Assembly: GCA_934045905.1 (NCBI GenBank) | Contig: OW203765.1 | Span: 14,199,409 to 14,263,408 of the forward strand | Origin: Leuctra nigra | Lineage: Eukaryota; Arthropoda; Insecta; Plecoptera; Leuctridae | DNA length: 64,000 bases | Reading direction: 5' to 3' | Part shown: piece after piece, positions 45,639 to 56,536 of the stretch | Numbering within the stretch: position 1 is the first letter of the stretch | Layout of the letters: every line of letters begins with the position of its first letter | The notes under the pieces: model-generated | What the model was told of the DNA's origin: nothing | The model's input: only the letters and a program-made list of their open reading frames with translations | The model's database searches: none | Position numbers and translations under genes: made by a program

Positions 45639-45647
45639 GTGGGCCAT
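42402..45647 (-). CDS. pol: Gypsy pol polyprotein (PR fragment, RT, RNase H, integrase)
   Basis: 1081 codons open throughout. Order by residue: protease remnant 1-95 (TGSDLCVYP and [12 protein letters not shown]), with the first active-site aspartate lost at the junction. Reverse transcriptase about 160-400, with the catalytic aspartate in FSTIDL (245) and YIDD (305-308). RNase H about 450-575 (VVADAS 459, E500, TDHKPL 525, ADALSR 570). Integrase about 640-860 with the zinc site H646, H650, C680, C683 and catalytic D712, D771, E807. The C-terminal tail is proline/threonine-rich and ends in a basic segment. The only visible damage is the 5' truncation. Its first codons overlap the neighbouring element, so the apparent start is not real. 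Several long plus-strand frames over it are shadows. Confidence 0.9.
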   Translation of the reverse strand: MAHTGSDLCVYPQDMVLGHPGKTTYVLSAANGSLIYTYGPVNLSLDLGLRREFTWRFVVAGVSQPIIGVDFLAHYGLLVDVRRRQLRDDTTTLAVHGQLSTGPLGHVKVVSHDSNSISGFKALFASFPDITRPSGNPRAPQHKTMHHIDTTPGPPAACRPRRLAPDRLNIAKREFNSMLKSGVARRSSSSWSAPLHLAPKKNDQWRPCGDYRALNARTIPDRYPVPHIQDFAQRLAGKSIFSTIDLVRAYNQLPVAPEDIHKTAITTPFGLFEFPVMSFGLRNAAQTFQRFIDEVLRDLEFCYSYIDDILVASVDQEQHKQHLRQLFERLTEYGVVVNPAKCVLGAAEVTFLGYTVNAAGTQPLQEKVDAILSREKPSTVKHLRQFLGMVNFYRRFLPHAAKTQAPLNGLLVGADPKGKTPITWTPNLQDSFEQCKKDLASAALLAHPDINAELAVVADASDTSVGAALQQRTSRGWQPLAFFSRKLNTAQRNYGAYDRELLAIYDAIHYFRHMLEARTFTVYTDHKPLTFAFKQRPDKCSPRQFRHLDFIGQFTTDIRHIPGRDNVVADALSRIEAIASPVSYNDIAAAQKEDAELRAVKHSNSALQIHRRKLPDGLTIHCDTSLPLPRPFVPQSLRRRVFDGMHSLSHPGIRASTRLITQRFVWPSVNKDCREWARACITCQRAKVTRHATAPVGHFTTPDSRFEHIHVDLVGPLAVADGFRYILTCVDRFTRWAEAIPIVDITAETVATALASGWMQRFGIPLRVTTDQGRQFESNLFRALSKMAGMSHIRTTAHHPQANGMVERLHRQLKAALKCHGDQKWTEALPWVMLGIRASWKEDLKATSAELVYGTTLRLPGEYLSPSTGGTDSTPAYVERLRHRLAQLRPTPASHHGSHSVFMFKDFATCTHVFVRHDAVRAPLQPPYDGPYEVIARHEKYFTIARNSQRVVVSIDRLKPAYILRDPTAANTSKSTSDTTQPMPRSTSNPGSTPTKPPTASTSAAVPARIPVLHEHPVKQPAETRTDSQRTPNVVVGQPLTSRPAIRPHGPTKTTGDVRHAALPTTTRRGRHVHFPARLRD

Positions 45648-45839
45648 AGCTCGAAATTAAGATATTTCACAACAATGTGAGATTTTCCAATTTTATGATC
45701 CAGTAGGCCGAAAATGCCATGTTGTTGCTTACAGTAAAAGTGGTTAGTCTGCTCCTCAGTTTATTAGGCATTTACGGTATGTTGAGTGAGTGTGAGTGTA
45801 CGGTACGACTTGGCTGGGTGGAGCGACCGCTCCACTAGA
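45639..45839 (-). mobile_element. Helitron-like terminal fragment, copy 3
   Basis: Matches 41183-41384 almost base for base (TCTAGTGGAGCGGTCGCTCC at the 45839 end, then GTCGTACC, GTAAATGCCTAATAAACTG and so on). It ends at GGCCCAC, where gypsy sequence begins. The flanking base is A, as in the other copies. Because one element edge abuts the gypsy break, a deletion or recombination between insertions is likely. Confidence 0.7.
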
Positions 45840-45842
45840 TAC

Positions 45843-46555
45843 ATCCATATTGAATTGAAATATGATATCAACATAAAAGTATATGCTTTTCATCGAAAAT
45901 TTAAAATAGAATCTAAGCACCCTGGTGCATAAAGCAAATCATAATCAATTCAATTGGCACTGGAAAACATTTATTTCGATACTTCATTACTGACAGATAT
46001 TAAAAATGTCAATACGTTCATACGTTCTTAACTGATTGGGATGAAACTTTGTAAAATAAGAAACAATATTGGTCTTAATGATCATGCAAAATATGAGTTT
46101 GATCAGAATTATCAAAGACCGTTTTCATTTTTCAGCCTATCATGAGATATTTATTTAAATTTAAACCAATGAATGGATTTCAAAAAAAATATGGTTCTGC
46201 TAACAGAGAAGGTTGGTTTTACACGTGTGCAAAATTTCAGCTCGAACAAAGATAAACTCTGACCAGTATAGCCAAAATATGATGTTGATCAGATTTATCG
46301 AAGACCGTTTTCATTTTTCAACCTACCTTCAGGAGACGTTTTTTTAAATTTTAACCAATGAATAGATTTCAAAAAAAATTGGGGTCTTCAAACAGACAAG
46401 GTTGTCTCTACATGTGTGCAAAATTTCAGCTCGATTGAAGAAAAACTCTGACCTGTATAGCCTCACCCAACAGAAAAGTTCCAAAAAAAAAAAAAAAAAA
46501 ACAGAGGTCCGTGCCAAAAGAGCCAAAAGGAGACGCTCGCTTCGCTCGCTCAATT
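45843..46555 (+). repeat. Dispersed repeat ending CGCTTCGCTCGCTCAA, copy 2
   Basis: Collinear with 28838-29523, including the internal duplication of about 185 bp and the A-rich run (about 46484-46500) before ACAGAGGTCCG. Non-coding. Confidence 0.6.
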
Positions 46556-46721
46556 ATTTGTAATCCTTGTTGCAAGGCAGAGACATTGTGAAAATACGTG
46601 TTTTATATATTACAAAGTTCAACAAACCAAGAGAGTGACAATCAGGAATGGGAGTGATGTGGGATATTGAAGGGAAAAGGAACAAGGTAGAAATAACACT
46701 ATAATCAGTCATAGAAAATGT

Positions 46722-46926
46722 GTACCCCATAAAAAAACACTCCGTGTAAAAATACCAGCCAAGTCTCTTCAACTATAAAAAAGTAGAATAAATCTAAAAA
46801 TTCAGCACTGAAAAGTAGTGATATCAAAAAATTAGCCAAATCAAAACTTAATTTTAAAAACCAAAATACACTTGGCGCATCGTGTATATAAATAGTATAG
46901 AAGCATATGCCAAAAATCAAATGTAC
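46722..46926. repeat. Half of the foldback element
   Basis: One arm only: CCCCATAAAAAAACACTCCG through CTTGGCGCATCGTG and a piece of the loop. It ends where the Jockey 3' end begins, so the second arm is lost or displaced. Confidence 0.6.
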
Positions 46927-47229
46927 CTAAATATGATGTAGTGGATCAGAGCCCTTGATAGATGTATGTGGATCCGGTGCGGTTCTTGCTCTGTTGGTTG
47001 CTTGTGCTGGCCCTGAAAAGGGCCGTTCGCAGCGACGTTTCGAGGCACTTGCTGTCCTCATCCTCAGGCAGGCTGGGGTGGAATAGCTGGATGGATATCC
47101 TCCTTCTGGCTGATTGGCCTGTGGACCAATGAAATTAGGACATCTGGCTAATTTGCCAATTTTACCTTCTTCATTGTGATTGGTCGGCACGATTTTCGGC
47201 TTTATTTCAGTTGGCGACTGACGGCGCCC

Positions 47230-48129
47230 TTAGATGTTCAGAGCTGAGGTTGGCCGTGGAAATCGATCCCACGGACTCGCCTCTATGCGGCTGAGACTCT
47301 CGATGAGTGGATTGGAGTTCTCGGCAAGCTGCTCGTAGAATCTTATGTTGATCCCGAGCAGATGTTTCGCCAAGAACTCCAGATCCAGCTGCTGGTGGAC
47401 GTCATCGGATCTCGTGAAGCGTGGGACCCCTAGGATGAGCTTCCCTACCTTGTTTTGCACCCGCTGCAGGATTCGCAGCAGGTGCGTAGCGCAGCCGCTC
47501 CAGACAGGAGCGGCGTAGCTGAGAGTCGGCCTGATGATGGCCGTGTAGACCCGGCGCTTGGTGTCGGCGGACATTGCCTTGCTGCGAAGAAGTGGGTAGA
47601 GCGCCGCCATCTTCTTCGTCGCTCGCTGCTGGGTCCGCTCGACGTGAGCGCGCCAGGTCAACTTGGCATCCAGGACGACTCCAAGGTAGAGGCTGCTAGG
47701 GGTCCACGAGATGGTCTCGCCGCACAGCGTCAGTCGCGGATGGTGCTTCACTTCCCGTCGATGGAAGAGAGTCGCCGTCGTCTTTGATGCATTTAGTTTG
47801 ATGCGCCAAGTGGCGTACCAAGCAGACAGTGCATTCAAGGCTGCCTGCATCTTCTCCTCGATCATCGCCCCGCACCATGACTGGGCGCTGACGGCGGCGT
47901 CATCGGCGTAGAAGGCAACGTCAACACCATCCAGATCACGTGGCACGTCGTTCGTGAATATGTTGAACAGGAAGGGTGACATGATCGCCCCTTGCGGTAC
48001 ACCGGCCTGGATGGGCCGGGTCGTCGATCTCTCCCCGCGCATCGAGACGTGGAAAGAGCGTCCCTTCAGGAAACTAGCCACGAAATTCACCAAGTATGGT
48101 GGAAACTCGTGGTCGATCAGCTTCGCTAG
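47230..48129 (-). pseudogene. Jockey ORF2, RT C-terminal half
   Basis: Continues in the other frame as LLAKLIDHEFPPYLVNFVAS, with GVPQGAIMSPFLFNIF, the catalytic FYADDAA, YATWRIKLNASKT and LGVVLDAKLTW. It ends with the HLLGINIRFYEQL tail and a stop at 47230. Apart from the single frameshift both halves look intact, so the element is young or the shift is a sequence error. Confidence 0.85.
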
Positions 48130-49943
48130 TAGTCCTCGTGCCAGACCCGATCGAACGCTTTGGCGACGTCCATGAACACGACGCCGGTCAGCTTGTTGAT
48201 GTTGAAGCCATTGGTGATCTTGTTCACGACTCGTAGCAGCTGGTGCGTGGTTGAGTGATGCCGACGGAAACCGAACTGTTCATCGATGATCAGCTTGTTC
48301 CGGTCAGCATGCGCTTGGAGCCGTCGCATGGCAATCTTTTCTAGCACTTTCGAGAGGCAAGAAAGTAGGCTGATCGGCCGATAGTTTGCTGGATCTCTCA
48401 GCGGCTTGCCAGGCTTCGGGAAGGCAACCACCTTTGCCTCCTTCCACGGTGTCGGGAAGTGCTGATATCGCATGCAGGCATTGTAGATCTCGACAATCTT
48501 GGTGACTGCAGCTCCGGGCATCTTCTTCATCACCAAGTTGGTAATGCCGTCCATCCCCGGTGCCTTCCTGTTGGGCAGCTCCCCGACGTAGTAGCAGAAC
48601 TCGTACGTGGTACAGCTCTCGAAGTCATCCTCGTGTGCTTCTGTAGGATGCGCTTCTTGCCAGTCAACTACTTTGTTCAGGACCTCCGCACTGGAGGGGG
48701 TCGGCGGGTTCGGCTGGAACTGATCTTCGAGAGACTCGGCCAACACCTCGGCCTTGTCTCGTGCGCTGCAAGCAAGATGAGTCTTGCCCTGGATGGGCGG
48801 ACACGGCTCGGGGCGGTTTGTCATACGTCGCGTCATACGCCAAATGCTGTTGTCATTCTCTCGCAGCTCTCCGACTGCTTCCTCCCACTTCTCACTGCGG
48901 TGCTCCTGGATCTCTTTCTTCAAGAGCTTGACAAGAAGGTTGTAGCGAGTCTTCAGAGCAGGGATCCGATGCTGTTGCCAAGCCCGCCGCGCTCTGTTCT
49001 TCTCAGCTATCGAGGCCAAGATGCCAGGTGGCAGATCGTATATCGAACATCTTTGCGGCGTTGATATCGGTACACTATCATCGATAGCTCCCTGGATAGC
49101 TGCAGTGAAGTTTGACGATGCTTGGTCGATTTCTTCCGGAGATGACAGCGGCCAGTCCTCAAGACGTTCTGTGATCGATGTCTTGAATTTCTCCCAGTCC
49201 GCCTTCTTAAAGTTCAGCTTCGGACTCGGTTTATGCGTGAAGACTTCATCTCCAATCGTAACCAACACCGGGTTATGGTCGGAGGACAAAGCAGCAATTG
49301 TTCGTACTTCAATAGTGTTGGCAATACCTTTCACTAGAGCAATGTCCAGCACGTCTGGTTGGCACACGTCACCCTGGTAATGTGTCGGCTCCAGAGGCCC
49401 GATGACCGTGTAACCTTCGGCTCGTGAATGGGATAATAATTTCTTCCCTCTGGCGTTCGCAACTCTAGAGTTCCAGCATTGGTGCTTCGCGTTCAGATCT
49501 CCGCAGATGATGGCGGGCTTGCTGGACTCCATGAGGGCGTCAATATCTTCTACATGGAAGGCTGCACCCGGTGCCAAGTACACTGCATATACTTGGATCG
49601 GTCCTCTTGGCGTCTCCAACTCAATACCGGTCGCCTCGAGTGTCTGCAGTGGCGGGAGCATTATCTCGGTGTGCTTGACTGATCTATTGACCACAATTGC
49701 TGTGCCTCCCGCTGCTTTTGCCTTCGCATCTAGTGGTCTGTCCGTTCGGTATATGTCACAATTTGCCATAACAAACCTGTGTCTCGGCTGCAAATGTGTC
49801 TCGCATATGAGCATGATTGGCGAGTTTTCTTCCCGCATAAATTCTGCTAGTTCGTCCCTGCGATTGCGAATGCTATTAGCATTCCACATAGCGAGTGTAA
49901 TCGTTCTTGATCTATTTACCGGCATTCTGGGTGGTGGCGGCAC
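48126..49943 (-). pseudogene. Jockey ORF2, endonuclease and RT N-terminal half
   Basis: 605 codons from ATG at 49943. Apurinic-type endonuclease (residues about 15-230): MWNANSIRNRRDEL, CETHLQP (E48), ICGDLNAKH (D149, N151) and SSDHNPV (D222, H223). Linker, then the RT start: NRKAPGMDGI, NYRPISLLSCLSKVLEK, EQFGFRRHHSTTHQ and VFMDVAKAFDRVWHED. A stop follows directly, because a single base appears to be missing near 48130. The partner half is 47230-48129. The two enzymatic activities nick the target and prime cDNA synthesis. Confidence 0.85.
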
Positions 49944-50022
49944 ATTGGATAAGACTCGGCAGAAGACTGGTGACTGCGGTGATGAGCGGCAGGAGTTCGG
50001 CGATTAAATTTCGTGATTCCAT
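49912..50022 (-). pseudogene. 3' end of Jockey ORF1
   Basis: A 36-codon frame (MESRNLIAELLPLITAVTSL ...) overlaps the ORF2 start by 32 bases. Jockey ORF1 (gag-like) proteins often end in a hydrophobic leucine-rich tail of this sort close to ORF2. The position supports the reading, but the zinc-knuckle part of ORF1 is not present because of truncation. Confidence 0.5.
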
Positions 50023-50117
50023 CACGAGTAGCCCTTTTTAATTTTTGCTCATTGCATCGTTAATTAGGCGCCGGTTATTCAATACAACCGTGCAAAACGA
50101 TGAAATTTGCGATACGA

Positions 50118-50456
50118 TTGGAGACCAAACCAGTGAACCAATTGATCTCAAATTTTAATCATGATTAGATGAAAGACAAACTTAGAGTTATCACTTGGCA
50201 CATTTTTGAGATATAATTTTATACGGCACCCATGGAGACAAGAAAATAGCTAATTTTTCACCAAAAATCCACTAATTAATTACTAATTAACGAAACAAAA
50301 AATTTAAAATGTACCAAGGGATAACCCTAAGTTTGTCTTTTGTCTAATCACGATTAAAATTTCAAATAATTTGGTCTACCCATTTCGTCTCTAATCGTAT
50401 CGCAAAAAGTGTCTACAAAAGGCAGCAAAATCGCTCGCGCTTGCAGCACCTTAAGT
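50118..50456 (+). repeat. Copy of the TTAA-flanked GGTGGTGCAAG element, left end missing
   Basis: Collinear with 3600-3858: GTGAACCAATTGATCTCAAA, TTTTAATCATGATTAGAT, TTATCACTTGGCACATTTTT. It ends GCTCGCGCTTGCAGCACCTTAA. Non-coding. Confidence 0.6.
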
Positions 50457-51470
50457 AGTATATCGTAATTCATACTGCAGCGATAGGTTATGCGAGTAGG
50501 AACGTCGCATGCCCAGGGTAGCGATGGAGTTGATTTACTGCGCAAGTACTGGGCATCCTAGCGGGAAAGGGAGCGCTCGAGAGAGGAGCATTCTTCTTGC
50601 GTCATATCGCGTGACTATGATCGCCAGTCACACGCGGGAACTGAGCAGAGTGTTGTGCAGAGCTTTATAAGTATTTTATTCAGTGTGTTGTAATTATTAT
50701 GTGTTTTTCTTTGACTTCAACATGGATATGACAAACAACGACAAACCCTACAACCGCCCAAGCACTAAATATAGGATTCAATTTCAATACCGCATACCCA
50801 GGTCTGAACCCCACCGCACGCCACTGGTCGTACACTTTTATAAGGAACAGGAAGGATTAAATAGTGCAGATCGTCCAAGGTCACATTGAACTGGAGAGTG
50901 GACACACAATTGAGAGAAACAGGAAGCACTTGATAGCAGACAAGAGCGGAGAAGAAAATAATGTAAACAAAACTCCTTGTAATCAGAGTCCTAAGTAAAG
51001 TGTATGAAATTCCATTGGAACTCCAACCAACGCTTGCTTGAAGTTGAAACATGTTGCTAATGCCTATTTGAATTTGTATCTATAAACAATAAAGGCCGTT
51101 AATGTTTATTAACGGTCATGGCAACCAACAAAGATTGCTATAACAAATCTTTGTGTTTGTGTTGTGTATATGTTGGAATACTTATTATAGTAATAAAAAT
51201 GTTGCTAAGCAATTGAGTGAACTTTTGAAGAGATTTCAAACATAAAACTTGTCTATTAGCAGAAAATAATGTCTTGTAATTTTGACATACGAAAGGCGAT
51301 TGCACAAATGGAGCGAGAGTTAAAGATTGCCGTCGAGCACTGTCAAGAAAACCCGTCATGCGATTTTGAAGTTATTATTCGAGTGAATCACCGACCACCC
51401 TGCACGACACAGGTAACCCAATATTAAACATTGCATCGGCTGCGTTCGACACTTACGTTGGTGTCGTTTA
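50457..51470. other. Non-coding stretch
   Basis: No splice-consistent exon found. An open frame near 50722 (MDMTNNDKPYNRPSTKYRIQ) starts after a plausible 5' region but has no support. A palindrome TTAATGTTTATTAACGG sits near 51100. Confidence 0.35.
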
Positions 51471-51477
51471 GTCGGCC

Positions 51478-51904
51478 CAGAGCGAATGGAAATCAACGCC
51501 TTGTACACATAAAATGAATAGTGTATCCACTTCTCGCAAAAACCTGTAACATTTTTTGAGATTAAAATTTGACCTTGAATTGTCTTGTTAACGATGCGAT
51601 CCTGGCGGCATTTGGGAGAACTACATAGTGTTAAGCCTTTATTATCTTATTTACCCTTTGTTGATGCATTTATTAAACCAGAGTTGTTATATTTAAATAA
51701 TAATATAATAATAATTCGGAAATGGCATTTTGAATGAGATATTAGAATAAAATTTCCTAGTTGAAACTTTGACCGCAGCGCAGACTAGCGCTGGGATCTG
51801 AAGACAGGCAATTTCGCCGCCAAAAATCCGGCCCAATGTTAAATGCGTGAAGTGGATACACTATTCGTTCTATGTATACAAGGCTGTGATTTCCATACGC
51901 TCTG
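51478..51904. mobile_element. TIR element, CAGAGCGAATGG family, copy 2
   Basis: The ends CAGAGCGAATGGAAATCA and CCATACGCTCTG are flanked by GTCGGCC and ATCGGCC (6 of 7). It has the same interior as 4800-5938 (GCGATCCTGGCGGCAT, GACCGCAGCGCAGACTAGCGC) but no insertion at ACACTATTCG. It thus records the empty site of the element at 5218-5893. Confidence 0.75.
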
Positions 51905-52177
51905 ATCGGCCGAAGTAAGCAAAGTAAAGCAAAGTTTCGATATTAAAAAAATATCGAAATATCGATAGCTAATATAATTACATTTAGTTATAATCCACAG
52001 TCAATGTCGTCTAGTCCCAGACTACCCGTAACAGGGGATGACGCACTGGAGGCCAAGTCTTCAGGACGCAAAATCTCTCAGACGTCAACGTCAATAAGTA
52101 CGGTTCAATGTAAGAATTATCGACATTGAAACATAAAGTCAAGCCACTTATTTGGTTGTCATCTAGCAATCTATTGG

Positions 52178-53044
52178 TAGAGCCAGTTTTAAATGGTGAT
52201 TTTATTTCTTAAAATTCGTTTTTAAAATCATCAATTTCGTTTTTTGTGTTTTTTCTGGAAGAGGGATTTCGCGATTTTGTGGTGATATTAAATTGGTTAT
52301 AAAACACATTGTAATAGCCCCCAAAAACCATAATTTGATGAAAAACATACAGATTGTTACTTTGGAGGAGGGATTGGAATGGATTTGTCATGCACTATTA
52401 GTACTGAAATAGGCTTGTCTAGAATGGCGTCTTTAATGCTCTGTACTGTCTTTTCCCCAACCCACATTTTCTCTGTATATAGATGGCACATAATATTTAA
52501 AATTTCATGACGCAAAATGTATATTTTGACAAGATATTTTCTTTCCCAAACCAAAAATTTTCAGTGCAGTAATTGTTCCAAAATATCCTTCTGTGTAAGT
52601 AGACTATTGATGAATAGTTGCGACTGGTTGAGGGTGGAAGGGGGGTTGGGAAAACCGGTCGACCTTGAACAGATGGGGGCGCAAAACAAAGCAGCCTGGA
52701 GGCATCATCAACTGGTTAGACTGGTTCACTTTGAGGGTGGGTAGCAAAGTGTCTGGCGAGGGGGAGGGGGTTGAGTGAGTAGCACATAGAAAGAAACTGG
52801 TTTCGTTTGTTGTTGTGTGACCTGTTAGGGAGATAAAAGCAGTAATTTTAATAGAAAACCTTTATTTCGTGGTCATTTCGCGGAAAATGTTGAATATCGC
52901 GATCAGGGTTGGATTTCGTTTTTTTTCGCGATGTAAAAATGGTAGATTTGGGATCTATACACAATGAAATGGATTTTAGTAGAAGAAAATAGTGCAATCG
53001 GAACAATTCGCGAATTCGCGCATCACCATTTAAAACTGGCTCTA
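52178..53044. mobile_element. hAT-like element, TAGAGCCAG, TSD TCTATTGG
   Basis: The inverted ends TAGAGCCAGTTTTAAATGGT and ACCATTTAAAACTGGCTCTA are flanked by the exact 8-bp duplication TCTATTGG (52170-52177 and 53045-53052). The interior has TTTCGCG/CGCGAAT words like those in the 4377-6930 element, whose ends also start TAGAGC. Probably a related non-autonomous family. Non-coding. Confidence 0.85.
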
Positions 53045-53052
53045 TCTATTGG

Positions 53053-55371
53053 ATACAATTTATTAACATTATGATTAATATTACAGATATTGTACAGTCA
53101 TTAAAACCTTATTAAAACCTATTATAACAGTTGACGCAGTAGATTTCAAGGTCACCATTCTTACAGTAAATGGAACTTTATGACTTCCGAGAGCGTTTGC
53201 GTCCTGAAAGCATAAGTTTCAAGACTTGGCCTCCTGTTATGCACTGGTGGGGTTAGGTCACTCAGATCGCCTATTTGGCTTACATTTGTCTTTTCCAGTC
53301 ATTTCACGTACAGTATAGTAGGCACACAACTATGTTTAAGTTAAAAAAATGATTACTAACTATAAGAAATTTGAAAGATTCAGTATTAGAATTATTAAAA
53401 TCTTCTTGATAAGGGTATTTCATCCTGTAGTAGTTTATTTCTAGGTAACGTCAACAGTTTCGATCCATATTAATGTTTGGACCTTCTTCAGGACAAAACG
53501 GTACTTTAAAAAACCAAATCTTATAAAAAAATTAAACATTTTCAAACAAAGTACTAAAACACTAAGAAACTGTAACAGGCACAATTCAAGGAGCGACGTA
53601 GCCTACGTCTGGCTCGTACGGCCGACTGCGACTGACTAGAATTATTTGATTATTTTTTTTTGTCTACTTATTGATTATCATGCCAAACACAATCCTCGAA
53701 AAAATGTAACACTTCTCGTGTCTAGTTTCTGAGAAATATTGAGTTTTCTTCCCCATGTTATCTTGAGGCAGCAGGTATCACATTTAGGCGAATAATGAAG
53801 ATCTCATTTTTATGTTGTCCCAACTTTGAACAACAAACTTATTTTCTGATTGATAGTTGGACATTCTATTAGGGAAAAATTGAAAACAATACCAACGTGT
53901 GCTATTTTAAAAGTTATAAACCAAAAACTTAATGATTTCCCTATACCTCATGAGTTAAAGTTTTGTTCAATCCAAGTTAAATGACATTTTATAATTCTTT
54001 TACACTTAAATATAGTTGAAATGTTGAATATAGTAATTCATGATAGTAATTTCAAAAAGTAAATTTTTGGAATGTTTGATCAGTTGAGAGTATAAACTTG
54101 GCGGTATGGCTGCTCGTAGGATCCTTCAACTTCAGGTCTTGATTTGAGAAAAGGTGATAGGAAGTAAAGTCATCTTTATAGTTATTTTGACAGTTCTTTT
54201 CCGCGTCTTATGAGGGACTGAACCCTTCTAAGTGAAAATATGTAGCATTTTGGGACAGCTACCAATATATACATTGCTATGTGAACTTTTTGAGCGAGCG
54301 TAGCGAGCATCTCCATTCTGCACTTTTGGACACTTTCTCTGTTTTTTTGTTTGTGTGTTTGGACCGACGGCACAGGCCACAATTTTCTTTCGATCGAGCT
54401 GAAATTTTGCACACATAGTAATATCATTCTAACTTAATCGTGTATAGTTTTTGAGAGCTGTCATTTGATTGGTACAAAAATTAAAATATCTCCCGATTGG
54501 TCGAAAATCAAAATGTTCCGATTAAGTTCATATTTTGCATGGACATTAAGACTACCATTTTCTCTTATTTTTCAAAATTTCGGCCCAATCATTAGATAAC
54601 TTATGCACTTATTGACATTATTCAATGTTTGGAACTGTCAGGATGGTATGTATCGGGAAATTTCACCGCTTTCTGGATTGTTTTATTTATGTATAAAAGT
54701 GTATAGATAGCTATTCTGAGTTTCAATGAAAAACATATTCTTGTTGACTGTGTTGAATATAATACAATTCATAAGGGATGTACATTATGTATATGTATGC
54801 ACATTTTTTTTATATTTATCGTGTTTAACAGTTATGCTAGAAGCAACGTTTTGACTAGATAGTAAATGTAAAATCGGTCGGTCCAATCGGTCAAAAATTT
54901 ACATACTTATGTCTACTTTATGTGTTTTGAACATCTGTTCACAGAGATTGATGGAGAAGTAGGTACCTATCAAATTCATGGTACATTGACCTGTTATTAA
55001 ATGTTTCCAGAACGTTAATGGAAAGTTGCGAATCAGTAACGATGTATAGTTAGTTATCTTTGATTGAATGGATCATGCTTGATTGTCGATGTTGCGCGTG
55101 TCGGTGCTCGCTCATCAACGCGCTACACAGAGCGTTTTCCTAGTAACTAACAATGGCGAACAATTCGAACTATGTCTGAATTTGAAGGATCAGATAGGAA
55201 CCTTGGATTGGAACCCACATGGAACCGGAATCTGTTTAAAAAAAGGAACCGGAATTCATTTGGGCTCCATCCCTGCTAAAACGTAACTATACAATTGCAA
55301 TTCAGAAATGCATTTAAAGCTATTGACTCGCTATGAATTCTTTTGTAAGATCGTTAGGTGGCAGAGGACTA
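53053..55371. other. Non-coding; several dispersed repeats
   Basis: Contains a copy of the 31012 repeat (53665-53960), an inverted partial copy of the CGCTTCGCTCGCTC repeat (54285-54620, GAGCGAGCGTAGCGAGC) and the inverted AACGCG..GAGCGTTTTCCTAGT end (55102-55142). No exon recognised. Confidence 0.45.
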
Positions 55372-55497
55372 AGGGCCGGTTTTTCAATAACCTGCTAGTT
55401 ATAAGCGGCCATTCCAGGATTGTCATTGGTTGTTGCCATGAGAATATAGTCCTAATCGACTGTTTAAAAGTTAGCAAAGGATTGAAAAACTGACCCT
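55372..55497. repeat. MITE with AGGGYCRGTTTTTCAAT ends
   Basis: The left AGGGCCGGTTTTTCAATAAC and right ATTGAAAAACTGACCCT are inverse. A second copy lacking the left end is at about 56300-56397, in the neighbouring duplicated unit. The interior word CATTCCAGG..CATTGGTTGTTGCCATG is shared. Confidence 0.6.
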
Positions 55498-55514
55498 GTG
55501 GGAACACAACTAAG

Positions 55515-56064
55515 CAGTGTTGAATCCAGACATTTTTCTCGGGAGGGGCACTTGAATAGTTGGGGGTGGCATATTTTTGGGGTACTTTTTGGATGTTGGT
55601 GTTCGGGGGGGGGGGGGGGGGGGGTAGAGTTAATTTATGAATATGTATGTAGTTGTTCAAAGCACAGTGCAATTATTATACGTAATATATTTTGAAAAGT
55701 CACAGTGGAAAACAGGGGGTTCGGGGGCATAGCCCCCGAGAAAATTTTTGATCAAGGTCATTCGTTTAGGTACAATTTTGAATTACAGTGTAGTATAGCT
55801 ATTTTGGGGAATTATAAATTGCAGAATATCCAAAAAATGTTCTAAGAGATTTAAGAATAGGTAAATTTATTGAACTTACCAGGATATACATGTCCGGGGC
55901 GCATAGCCCCGGAAATTTTTTGGAATTATAACTCAATTCTAACCGTTTTGGAAGGTTTTAGACATGATCCGTCTATTTTTACGTGTTTTTTCACATATAA
56001 TTTTGAAAGTATTTTGAATATAGGTATTTTTGCCGGGAGGGCACATGCATACCTCGGGGGGGCC

Positions 56065-56095
<31 letters not shown>

Positions 56096-56119
56096 GAGGT
56101 ATGCCTGGATTTAACACTG
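55515..56119. mobile_element. hAT-like MITE, CAGTGTTRAATCCAG, TSD CAACTAAG
   Basis: The ends CAGTGTTGAATCCAGACA and GCCTGGATTTAACACTG are flanked by exact 8-bp CAACTAAG (55507-55514 and 56120-56127). It contains a G run of about 22, a C run of more than 25, and CCGGGGCGCATAGCCCCGG-type hairpins. It inserted just upstream of tandem exon A (56147). Confidence 0.85.
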
Positions 56120-56146
56120 CAACTAAGTGAAGAGTATAATTTACAG

Positions 56147-56536
56147 GGTTTGCCGAACGCGCTCTCTCCAAGACACTCCCGCGCTTCTTCACCAGTTGCG
56201 TCAAGTGAATCAATTGTAAAGGTCAGCATTGGTGCATTATACAAAATACGATGAGATGAGAAATCTATTCCGTCTCCTGCTAAACTGCAGTAGTTCAGTT
56301 TTAAACGACCATTCCAGGAATGCCATTGGTTGTTGCCATGAAAATATAGTCTTAATCGACTGTCTAATAGTTAGCAAAGGATTGAAAAACTGACCCTGAG
56401 AACACAACTAAGTGAAGAGTATAATTTACAGGGTTTGCCGAGCAATGAGTTAGACTCTCCGAGACTCTCTGCATCTTCACGTCTGCAGGACTCGTCAGCG
56501 ACCTCAGAAAGTAACCTGCTCTCCCACATTGTAACG
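56147..56536 (+). other. Tandemly duplicated exon pair with identical intron flanks
   Basis: Exon A (56147-56221, 75 bp) and exon B (56432-56536, 105 bp) share the 25 bases before the splice site (…GAGTATAATTTACAG) and the first 11 exonic bases. After the donor they share GTCAGCATTGGTGCATTATA and further intron. Between these borders the exon bodies differ strongly in sequence and length, yet both stay in phase 0-0 and both are serine-rich. The duplicated unit includes the MITE at 55372. Each copy later took a different hAT element in its intron (55515-56119 and 56563-56988). Confidence 0.6.

Larger units (their letters stand above)
46927..50040 (-). mobile_element. Jockey-type non-LTR retrotransposon
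   Basis: Minus-strand element with the end of ORF1 (50022-49912), ORF2 (49943 to 47230, one frameshift) and a 3' UTR of about 300 bp (47229-46927). The 5' end is truncated within ORF1. GC-richer than the flanks. It abuts a half foldback at its 3' side, without a recognisable poly(A). Confidence 0.85.

Noticed and set aside
48459..50007. Plus-strand frames of 110-200 codons over the Jockey-type ORF2
   Set aside because: Antisense shadows of a GC-rich coding region with clear endonuclease and RT motifs on the minus strand.
56147..56221. Exon A and B as mere transposon sequence
   Set aside because: Considered seriously, because the whole unit is duplicated with a MITE. Kept as exons because both are flanked by splice signals, are in phase with each other and with the five downstream exons, and have lengths divisible by three.
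55870..56254. Glycine- and proline-rich frames
   Set aside because: Produced by G/C homopolymers inside a hAT MITE, open on both strands.
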